Positions 1 through 12,300 of a stretch of DNA of 60,000 bases are shown in pieces. Origin of the DNA: Antedon mediterranea (Eukaryota; Echinodermata; Crinoidea; Comatulida; Antedonidae); the NCBI RefSeq assembly GCF_964355755.1, contig NC_092670.1:6537001-6597000 (forward strand), written 5' to 3'. Within the stretch, counting starts at the first letter, position 1; each line of letters begins with the position of its first letter. Under the pieces are notes generated by a model that saw only the letters and a program-made list of their open reading frames with translations, ran no database searches and was not told the DNA's origin. The translations under genes and the position numbers were made by a program.

Positions 1-62
1 TCTTCTTTCCTGAGTATTTTTTAGTATTATTTATTATAAGTTATAATTACCTCATGTTTTAG

Positions 63-317
63 ATCCAGAAGCTCCAGATATTATAGATTGTCCAATGGAT
101 ATGATTGTTAACACAACAACTGGTGAGGTATTTGCCATCAATGTTACATGGATGGAACCGACAGCTATTGATAACTCTGGAGAGGCTCCGGTACCAGTAG
201 CAGACTCCACTTCTGGTGATAATATGTTTTTAATTGGCATCACAAATGTCCAGTACAATGTCTCAGATTCAGCTGGTAACTTTGATGATAGCTGCAGTTT
301 TGTTATCACTGTTGAAG
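63..317 (+). CDS. HYR exon A1
   Basis: 85 codons, opening DPEAPDIIDCPMDM and closing CSFVITVEG. It carries VADSTSGDN where other A copies have VADYTSGDN. Its acceptor follows the 62-base intron tail at the window start. Confidence 0.9.
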
Positions 318-3300
318 GTAAGACTGTTTCATATAGGAGGAAATTAAATTTGAGTTATAGTTTTTTTAATGTGGTTTTGTCAAATTCAAATTTTTTTTGT
401 TTCTGTTATTTTTGTGTAGATAATGAAAGTCCATTGATTGACTGCCCGACAAATGTCACTTCAAACAATTACATCGGAGAAGGGTATGGACTAGTAAATG
501 TCAGCACAGATATAGGAAGTCCAAATGCCACTGTCACATGGAATCCTCCTGAGACAAGTGACAATACTGGTGGACTTGTTACTGTAATGTCGTCATCTTT
601 TCAGTCTGGTGACATGATACCATATGGTACTCACACAATCACTTTTACAGCAACTGATCTTTATGGCAATATTGACACCTGTGAATTTGGTATCAATGTT
701 GAAGGTAAATTAATAAAAAGCTCGCTTGAAATTGTATAATTTAGAAAAAACAAGAATTAATTTAAAATACAACTTATATGAACAACATCCAATCAGTGAT
801 GATTCCTTGGCCTTACAATCATCATTTTCATTAATAATTCTTCACCAATTTCAAAGAAGACTATAATTGTAATATGTATCATTAATTATTTAGTTTGTTT
901 ATACTTTTCATATAGTAATTATTATGATAATAATGTAATGACTTGTTTACTTTTAGTTTATACGGTAAGTTTGAGAAAATGTATGTCAAAATATGTTTTT
1001 CGCAACCAGAAATCAACTATTTTAGGTGGAAAGAAGGACATTTTTTGTTCCATTCTATAATTAAAAATATGTAATAATATTATTTTAGTATTAGTAATTA
1101 TTAATGTTTTATGTTGTATTATTAAATAGATAATGAGGATCCAGTCTTGATCTGTTCACCTAATATTACAACTACTACTGCAGAAGGTTTAGATCAAGCA
1201 GTCAATGTTAACTGGACTTATCCAATAGTATTTGACAATTCTGGTGAAGATATAACACCAACGTCCAAGTACAATCCTGGAAATAATGAATTTGATATTG
1301 GTAGAACTGGTGTTATATATGATGCAGTTGACAGTTCAGGCAATGCAGGAACATGTACCTTTACAGTTATTGTTACTGGTAAGCACAGATGGCTTTCATT
1401 CTTTCCTCTGACGTATTTAAATTAAATAATATAGAAATGTTTGCATAAAAGAATTATTACCTTGATCTTCTTTCCTGAGTATTTTTTACTATTATTTATT
1501 ATAAGTTATAATTACCTCATGTTTTAGATCCAGAAGCTCCAGATATTATAGATTGTCCAATGGATATGATGGTTAACACAACAACTGGTGAAGCATTTGC
1601 CATCAATGTTACATGGATGGAACCGACAGCTATGGATAACTCTGGAGAGACTCCTGTACCAGTAGCAGACTACACTTCTGGTGATAATATGTTTTCAGTT
1701 GGCAACACAACAGTTCAGTACAATGTTTCAGATTCAGCTGGTAACTTTAATGATAGCTGCAGTTTTGTTATCACTGTTGAAGGTAAGACTGTTTCATAGA
1801 GAAGGAAATGAAATTTGAGTTATAGTTTTTTTAATGTGGTTTTGTCAAATTAAATTTTTTTTGGTTTCTGTTATTTTTGTGTAGATAATGAAAGTCCATT
1901 GATTGACTGCCCAACAAATGTCACTTCAAACAATTACATCGGAGAAGGGTATGAACTAGTAAATGTCAGCACAGATATAGGAAGTCCAAATGCCACTGTC
2001 ACCTGGAATCCTCCTGAGACAAGTGACAATACTGGTGGACTTGTTACTGTAATGTCGTCATCTTTTGAGTCTGGTGACATGATACCATATGGTACTCACA
2101 CAATCACTTTTACAGCAACTGATCCTTTTGGCAATATTGACACCTGTGACTTTGGTATCAATGTTGAAGGTAACATATAAACCTCTTTGTAATTTTGACA
2201 ATTATTTACAAAATACAGGAATTATAATTTTTATAAACAACATTATGAACATATTATAATATTTACCTTCAACACACAACAAAAACGAGAATATATTTTA
2301 TATTGCATAGGCAAATCCAAGTAATTAATTACTGATGATTAATTCTTTGGCCTTTGTACAAATTTTAAATCTTTACTGATGAACCAATAGTCATTTTCAT
2401 CAATAATTGTTCACCAATTTTGAAGCGCACTATAATTGTAATAATTACCATTATTATTACTTTGCATATATGTAACGGCTTGTTTATTATCTGTTTATAT
2501 GGTAAGTTTGAGAAAATAAATATATACCGTATCAAAATGTTATTTCGCAACCAGGAATCGACTAATACGTGGCAGATAGGACATTTTTGTTCCATTCTAC
2601 CATTAAAAATGTGTAATATGATTATAACATTAGTCATTATTGTTTCTTCCTTTTGTATTATTAGATAATGAGGATCCAGTCTTGGTTTGTCCACCTGATA
2701 TTACAAATACGACTGCAGATGGTTCAAATCAAGCACTCAATGTCAGCTGGACTGATCCAATAGTAATTGACAATTCTGATGAAGATATAACATCAAGGTC
2801 TAATCACATTCCTGAAAATAATGAATTCGATATAGGTAGAACTGATGTTATATATGACGCAGTTGACAGTTCAGGCAATGCAGGAACATGTACCTTTAAA
2901 GTTACTGTTACTGGTAAGCACAGATGGCTTTCATTCTTTCCTCTGATGTATTTAAATTAATTAATATAGAAATGTTAGCATAAATGCATTATTACCTTGA
3001 TCTTCTTTTCTGAGTAATTTTTACTATTATTTTTTATAAGTTATAATTACCTCATGTTTTAGATCCAGAAGCACCAGATATTATAGATTGTCCAATGGAT
3101 ATGATGGTTAACACAACAACTGGTGAGGCATTTGCCATCAATGTTACATGGATGGAACCGACAGCTACTGATAACTCTGGAGAGACTCCTGTACCAGTAG
3201 CAGACTACACTTCTGGTGATAATATGTTTTTAATTGGCAATACAACAGTTCAGTACAATGTCTCAGATTCAGCTGGTAACTTTGATGATAGCTGCAGTTT

Positions 3301-6300
3301 TGTTATCACTGTTGAAGGTAAGAGTGTTTCATGAAATGAAATTTGAGTTATAGTTTTTTTAATGTGGTTTTGTCAAAGTCAAATTTTTTTTTGTTTCTGT
3401 TATTTTTGTGTAGATAATGAAAGTCCATTGATTGACTGCCCGACAAATGTCACTTCAAACAATTACATCGGAGAAGGGTATGGACTAGTAAATGTCAGCA
3501 CAGATATAGGAAGTCCAAATGCCACTGTCACCTGGAATCCTCCTGAGACTAGTGAAAATACTGGTGGACTTGTTACTGTAATGTCGTCATCTTTTGAGTC
3601 TGGTGACATGATACCATATGGTACTCACACAATCACTTTTACAGCAACTGATCCTTATGGCAATATTGACACCTGTGACTTTGGCCTCAATGTTGAAGGT
3701 AAAATATAAACCTCTTTGTAATTTTGATAATTATTTACAAAGTACAGGAATTATATTTTTTATAAACAACATTATGAACATACTATAATATTTACCTTCA
3801 ACACACAACACAAAGAGAATATATTTTATATTTCATTTTTACCTTACCTTGATTTACCTTGACCTTTAGACTATAAACCTGTTAAGGTTTGTGAGTCCCT
3901 CTTTGAACATCTTGGTTATATGGCTCAAACTTTAGGTTGTGGGTTTTCCAGTGTGTTTCAAGATGGGTTTTAAAATTATTTATAGAGGATGCATTTACTA
4001 TATGATATGGCAAACTATTCCAATCATTTACTGCAGATATTGAAAAGAATTTCTGTCTGTGTTTCGATTTACTATGAACTTTTTTAATTTTAAAATTGTG
4101 GCCTCTAGTTACAGTAGATGGTGCTAATTCAAAAAAGACACCCGGATTAACATTATCATACTTTTGTATCATTCTAAAAATCTGTAAGCAGCAAGACCTC
4201 TTTCTTCGAAATGCTAATGATGGCAGTTTCATAAATTTCATTCGGTCACTATATGGTTGAGTTTTAATTTCCACAGCAAGTTTTGTGGCTCTTTGCTGAA
4301 CCTTTTCTAAGAGAATAGAATCACCAACAAACTGAGGAAGACAAGCCGTACTAGAATATTCTAAAATCGGTCTAACCATTGATTTATAAAGGATAGACAC
4401 TGAATGACTGTCTAAATATTCAAAGGTTCTCTTAATTAAACCAAGTCTAGAGTTAGCCTTTTTAACTACTTCAACGATATGATCATGAAAATTCAATTTA
4501 TTATCAACTAAAACACCAAGATCTCTCATCTGAGTTACAACTCCTAACTGAATTCTATCTGAACCTGTTCCCATAAAGTATGTTGTGTTCAAGGATTTTT
4601 TACCGAGATGCATAACCTTACATTTATTAATATTAAAGGGCAACTGCCACTTTACTGACCATTTATACATCTTATCAATGTCCGCCTGAAAATCAAGAGC
4701 ATCTATGTCTGAATCAACAGCTTTGTATGTCTTTGAATCATCAGCAAACAAAAAAAGAGGTGACTTAACTAATTGAGGCAGATCGTTGATAAATATTGTA
4801 AAGCAGATTACACCATATACACTCCCTTGAGGAATACCACTCTGGACCGATATCCAATCCGAAACTTCGCCATTTACCACCACTCGCTGGACACGATTTG
4901 ACAAGTATATTTTAGTCCATTTCAACAGTTCACCACGAATACCATATGTATGCATTTTATGGAGAAGTCTTTCATGTGGAACAGAGTCAAAAGCTTTTTG
5001 AAAATCACAGTACAAGATATCGACAGAGTGTCCTTCATCTATCATTGAAGACCATTTCTCAGTGGCCTCAAGCAGTTGCGTGTTGCAGGATCTTCCCTTG
5101 CGAAACCCATGTTGTTCGTTACAAAATAGTTTATTATCTTCCATATGTTTCGATATTTCATTCTTGATGAATGTCTCCATGGTTTTACATAGTATTGACG
5201 TTAAACTCACTGGCCTATAGTTTAGAGGATTAGTTTTACAGCCTTTCTTATAGATTGGTGAAACATTAGCTTGCCTCCATTGTTCAGGAATAGTTCCCTC
5301 ATGTAAAAGCTTGGAAAATAAAGTGCTGAGAATTGGACTAATTTCATTTGCCGTTTCTTTTAAAAGTCGAGAGTGCACACCATCTGGTCCTGGAGACTTA
5401 CAAATGTCTAATGCTAATAGGTGCTTTCGAATTTCATTCTCCGGAAATGCAACAGTATACAAAGGTTCGACTTCATGATCAAGGTTAAGTTTAAGCACGG
5501 GAATGTCAGAAATATTTTCTTTAGTAAAAACTGTTGCAAATGCTTGGTTTAAGAGTGCAGCTTTTTGTCTATCATCTACAATCAGTTCTCCTCTCTCGTC
5601 TTTTAATGCAGAAATGCCCGTCTTTTTGCCAGTTTTCTCCTTATAATATTTCCAGAAACTCTTAGGATTCACTTTTATCTCGGATGCCAACTTGCATTCA
5701 AAACTTTTCTTCGCTTTTTTTATTGCCTTATTTGTCTCATTTCTAACTTTAATATAAGCATTCCATCTTTCCGGTGTTCTTCTACTCTGATATCTATTCC
5801 ATGCTTTATGTTTCTGTTTAACTATAGACACTGTTTCGACGTTCATCCACTGCTTCTTATACCTTTTAGTTTTAGACCTTAAAGGAACATACTGTAAAAT
5901 ACAGAAATCTAACAGGGAATAGAGAGAATTAGCAATAGAAACACCATCAAGTTCATACATATCAATATTTAGTTTCGATTCTTTTATTTTAGTTCTAATA
6001 GCTTCGTAGTTGGCTTTGTAGTAATTTCTTGTAGGAGTGACATTTTCTTTTTCTATAAAACTTAAAGCAAGATTAAAGGTTAAAACAACATGGTCACTCT
6101 TTCCCAATGGTGCACTACTAATAAGATCACAGACATCAAACTCTTCCCTTGAAAGTACTAAATCTAGTATATTAGATTCTTCTCCAGTACGATGTCTTGT
6201 CGGACAGTCTACATGTTGATGCCACATTAAATCATCGATTAAATCGGTAAATTTGTAGTTCACATTATGTGATAACCCTTTGCTACTCCAGTTTATCCCT

Positions 6301-9300
6301 TTAAAATTAAAATCGCTAGCAACAATCATATGATCAGCCCTGTACTTGTCTGCTGCAACCAAAATATCTTTTAAATCCATATCCATAAATCATAAGTAAA
6401 TCCAAGTAATTACTAACTGATTATTAATTCTTTGTCCTTTGTACAAATTTGAAATCTTTACTGATGAAACCATAGTAATTTTCATCAATAATTCTTCACC
6501 AATTTGGAAGCGCACTATAATGGTAATAATTACGATTATTATTACTTTGCATTTATGCAACGGCTTGTTTATTATCTCTTTATGTGGTAAGTTTGAGAAA
6601 ATAAATATATACTGTATCAAAATGTTATTTCGCAACCAGGAATCGACTATTACGTGGCATATAGGACATTTTTGTTTCATTCTACCATTAAAAATGTGTA
6701 ATATGATTATAGCATTAATCATGCTTGTTTCTTCCTTTTGTATTATTAGATAATGAGGATCCAGTCTTGGTTTGTCCGCTTAATATTACAACTACTACAG
6801 CAGATGGATCAGATCAAGCAGTTAATGTCAGCTGGACTGATCCAATAGTAATTGACAATTCCGATGAAGATATAACACCAAGGTCTAATCACATTCCTGG
6901 AAATAATGAATTCGATATTGATAGAACTGATGTTATATATGATGCAGTTGACAGTTCAGGCAATACAGGAACATGTACCTTTACAGTTACTGTTACTGGT
7001 AAGCACAGATGACTTTCATTCTTTCCTCTGACGTATTTAAATTAATTAATATAGAAATGTTTGCATAAAAGCATTATTACCTTGATCTTCTTTCCTGAGT
7101 ATGTTTTATTATTTTTATTATAAGTTATAATTACCTCATGTTTTAGATCCAGAAGCACCAGATATTATAGATTGTCCAATGGATATGATTGTTAACACAA
7201 CAACTGGTGAGGTATTTGCCATCAATGTTACATGGATGGAACCGACAGCTACTGATAACTCTGGAGAGGCTCAGGTACCAGTAGCAGACTACACTTCTGG
7301 TGATAATGTGCTTTTAATTGGTGACACCACAGTCCAGTACAATGTCTCAGATTCAGCTGGTAACTTTGATGATAGCTGCAGTTTTGTTATCACTGTTGAA
7401 GGTAAGACTGTTTCATATAGCAAGAAATGAAATTTGAGTTAGAGTTTTCTTAATGTGGTTTTGTCAAAGTCAATTTTTTTTTGTTTCTGTTATTTTTTTT
7501 GTAGATAATGAAAGTCCATTGATTGACTGCCCGACAAATGTCACTTCAAACAATTACATCGGAGAAGGGTATGGACTAGTACATGTCAGCGCAGATATAG
7601 GAAGTCCAAATGCCACTGTCACCTGGAATCCTCCTGAGACAAGTGACAATACTGATGGACTTGTTACTGTAATTTCGTCATCTTTTGAGTCTGGTGGCAT
7701 GATACCATATGGTACTCATACAATCACTTTTACAGCAACTGATCCTTATGGCAATATTGACACCTGTGATTTTGGCCTTAATGTTGAAGGTAAATTAATA
7801 AAAAGCTCGCTTGAAATTGTATAATTTAGAAAAAACAAGAATTAATTTAAAATACAACTTATATGAACAACATCCAATCAGTGATTGGTCCTCGGCCTTA
7901 CAATCATCATTTTCGTTAATAATTCTTCACCAATTTCAAAGAAGACTATAATTGTAACAGGTATCTTTAATTATTTAGTTTGTTTATACTTTTTATATAG
8001 TAATTATTATGATAATAATGTAATGACTTGTTTACTTTTAGTTTATACGGTAAGTTTGAGAAAATGTATGTCAAAATATGTTTTTAAAAACCAGAAATCA
8101 ACTATTTTAGGTGGAAAAAAGGACATTTTTTTCCATTCTACAATTAAAAATATGTAATAATTTTATTTTAGTATTAGTAATTATTAATGTTTTATGTTGT
8201 ATTATTAAATAGATAATGAGGATCCAGTCTTGATCTGTTCACCTAATATTACAACTACTACTGCAGATGGTTTAGATCAAGCAGTCAATGTTAACTGGAC
8301 TTATCCAATAGTATTTGACAATTCTGGTGAAGATATAACACCAACGTCCAAGTACAATCCTGGAAATAATGAATTTGATATTGGTAGAACTGGTGTTATA
8401 TATGATGCAGTTGAAAGTTCAGGCAATGCAGGAACATGTACCTTTACAGTTACTGTTACTGGTAAGCACAGATGGCTTTCTATCTTTCCTCTGACGTATT
8501 TAAATTAATTAATATAGAAATATTTGCATAAAAGCATTATTACCTTAATCTTCTTTCCTGAGTATTTTTTAGTATTATTTATTATAAGTTATAATTACCT
8601 CATGTTTTAGATCCAGAAGCTCCAGATATTATAGATTGTCCAATGGATATGATTGTTATTACAACAACTGGTGAGGCATTTGCCATCAATGTTACATGGA
8701 TGGAACCGACAGCTACTGATAACTCTGGAGAGACTCCGGTACCAGTAGCAGACTACACTTCTGGTGATAATATGTTTTCAGTTGGCAACACAACAGTTCA
8801 TTACAATGTCTCAGATTCAGCTGGTAACTTTGATGATTGCTGCAGTTTTGTTATCACTGTTGAAGGTAAGACTGTTTCATATAGGAGGAAATTAAATTTG
8901 AGTTATAGTTGTTTTAATGTGGTTTTGTCAAATTCAATTTTTTTTTGTTTCTGTTATTTTTGTGTAGATAATGAAAGTCCAATGATTGACTGCCCGACAA
9001 ATGTCACTTCAAACAATTACATCGGAGAAGGGTATGGACTAGTAAATGTCAGCACAGATATAGGAAGTCCAAATGCCACTGTCACCTGGAATCCTCCTGA
9101 GACTAGTGACAATACCGGTAGACTTATTACTGTAATGTCGTCATCTTTTGAGTCTGGTGACATGATACCATATGGTACTCACACAATCACTTTTACAGCA
9201 ACTGATCCTTATGGCAATATTGACACCTGTGACTTTGGTCTCAATGTTGAAGGTAAAATATAAACCTCTTTGTAATTTTGATAATTATTTACAAAATACA

Positions 9301-12300
9301 GGAATTATATGTTTTATAAACAACATTATGAACATATTATAAGATTTACCTTTTATATAAATTTTAAATCTTTACTGATGAACCCATAGTCATTTTCATC
9401 AAAAATTGTTCACGAATTTTGAAGCGCACTATAATTGTAATAATTAGCATTATTATTACTTTGCATATATGTAACGGCTTGTTTATTATCTGTTTATATG
9501 GTAAGTTTGAGAAAATAAATATATACTGTATCAAAATGTTATTTCGCAACCAGGAATCGGCTATTACGTGGAAGATAGGAGATTTTTGTTCCATTCTACC
9601 ATTAAAAATGTGTAATATGATTATAACATTAGTCATTATTGTTTCTTCCTTTTGTATTATTAGATAATGAGGATCCAGTCTTGGTTTGTCCACCTGATAT
9701 TACAAATACGACTGCAGATGGTTCAAATCAAGCACTCAATGTCAGCTGGACTGATCCAATAGTAATTGACAATTCTGATGAAGATATAACATCAAGGTCT
9801 AATCACATTCCTGGAAATAATGAATTCGATATTGGTAGAACTGACGTTATATATGATGCAGTTGACAGTTCAGGCAATGCAGGAACATGTACCTTTACAG
9901 TTACTGTTACTGGTAAGCACAGATGGCTTTCTATCTTTCCTCTGACGTATTTAAATTAATTAATATAGAAATATTTGCATAAAAGCATTATTACCTTAAT
10001 CTTCTTTCCTGAGTATTTTTTACTATTATTTATTATAAGTTATAATTACCTCATGTTTTAGATCCAGAAGCTCCAGATATTATAGATTGTCCAATGGATA
10101 TGATTGTTAACACAACAACTGGTGAGGTATTTGCCATCAATGTTACATGGATGAAACCGACAGCTACTGATAACTCTGGAGAGGCTCCGGTACCAGTAGC
10201 AGACTACACTTCTGGTGATAATATGTTTTCAATTGGCAACACAACAGTTCAGTACAATGTCTCAGATTCAGCTGGTAACTTTGATGATAGCTGCAGTTTT
10301 GTTATCACTGTTGAAGGTAAGACTGTTTCATATAGGAGGAAATTAAATTTGAGTTATAGTTTTCTTAATGTGGTTTTGTCAAATTGATTTTTTTTTGTTT
10401 CTGTTATTTTTGTGTAGATAATGAAAGTCCAATGATTTACTGCCCGACAAATGTCACTTCAAACAATTACATCGGAGAAGGGTATGGACTAGTAAATGTC
10501 AGCACAGATATAGGAAGTCCAAATGCAACTGTCACCTGGAGTCCTACTGAGACTAGTGACAATACTGGTGGACTTGTTACTGTAATGTCGTCATCTTTTG
10601 AGTCTGGTGACATGATACCATATGGTACTCACACAATCACTTTTACAGCAACTGATCCTTATGGCAATATTGACACCTGTGACTTTGGCCTCAATGTTGA
10701 AGGTAAAATATAAACCTCTTTGTAATTTTGATAATTTACACCTGTGACTTTGGTATCAATGTTGAAGGTAAATTAAAAAAAAGCTCACTTGAAATTGTAT
10801 AATTTAGAAAAAACAAGAATTAATTAAAAATATAACTTTATGAACAACATCCAATCAGTGATGATTCCTCGGCCTTACAATCATCATTTTCGTTAATAAT
10901 TCTTCACCAATTTCAAAGAAGACTATAATTGTAACAGGTATCATTAATTATTTAGTTTGTTTATACTTTTTATATAGTAATTATTATGATAATAATGTAA
11001 TGACTTGTTTACTTTTAGTTTATACGGTAAGTTTGAGAAAATGTATGTCAAAATATGTTTTTCGCAACCAGAAATCAACTATTTTAGGTGGAAAGAAGGA
11101 CATTTTTTGTTCCATTCTACAATTAAAAATATGTAACAATATTATTTTAGTATTAGTAATTATTAATGTTTTATGTTGTATTATTAAATAGATAATGAGG
11201 ATCCAGTCTTGATCTGTTCACCTAATATTACAACTACTACTGCAGATGGTTTAGATCAAGCAGTCAATGTTAACTGGACTTATCCAATAGTATTTGACAA
11301 TTCTGGTGAAGATATAACACCAACGTCCAAGTACAATCCTGGAAATAATGAATTTAATATTGGTAGAACTGGTGTTATATATGATGCAGTTGACAGTTCA
11401 GGCAATGCAGGAACATGTACCTTTACAGTTACTGTTACTGGTAAGCACAGTTGGCTTTCATTCTTTCCTCTGACGTATTTAAATTAATTAATATAGAATT
11501 GTTTGCATAAAAGCATTATTACCTTGATCTTCTTTCCTGAGTATTATTACTATTTTTTATTATATGTTATAATTACCTCATGTTTTAGATCCAGAAGCTC
11601 CAGATATTATAGATTGTCCAATGGATATGATTGTTAACACAACAACTGGTGAGGCATTTGCCATAAATGTTACATGGATGGAACCGACAGCTACTGATAA
11701 CTCTGGAGAGACTCCGGTACCAGTAGCAGACTACACTTCTGGTGATAATATGTTTTCAGTTGGCAACACAACAGTTCAGTACAATGTCTCAGATTCAGCT
11801 GGTAACTTTGATGATAGCTGCAGTTTTGTTATCACTGTTGAAGGTAAGACTGTTTCATATAGGAGGAAATTAAATTTGAGTTATAGTTTTTTTAATGTGG
11901 TTTTGTCAAATTGATTTTTTTTTGTTTCTGTTATTTTTGTGTAGATAATGAAAGTCCAATGATTTACTGCCCGACAAATGTCACTTCAAACAATTACATC
12001 GGAGAAGGGTATGGACTAGTAAATGTCAGCACAGATATAGAAAGTCCAAATGCAACTGTCACCTGGAGTCCTCCTGAGACAAGTGACAATACTGGTGGAC
12101 TTGTTACTGTAATGTCGTCATCTTTTGAGTCTGGTGACATGATACCATATGGTACTCACACAATCACTTTTACAGCAACTGATCCTTATGGCAATATTGA
12201 CACCTGTGACTTTGGTATCAATGTTGAAGGTAAATTAAAAAAAAGCTCGCTTGAAATTGTATAATTTAGAAAAAACAAGAATTAATTAAAAATATAACTT

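Noticed and set aside
940-1080. Conserved GTAAGT-like site near 964 in all C introns, suggesting a hidden exon
   Set aside because: The stretch before it has no HYR-like or other conserved coding sequence, and the phase-1 frame is complete without it.
2365-2694. Overlapping open frames on both strands, repeated at 6390-6753 and 9364-9693
   Set aside because: They fall in the B-C' introns and run into the C' exon in the wrong frame or strand. Their repetition reflects intron duplication only.
4946-5167. Plus-strand open frames inside the LINE (also 6037-6219)
   Set aside because: Shadows of the minus-strand reverse transcriptase frame.
6370-6389. Similarity of the LINE frame's first codons (atggatatg) to the A-exon sequence atggatatgat
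   Set aside because: Nine or ten shared bases with no extended match. The insertion site is a B-C' intron, not an A exon.
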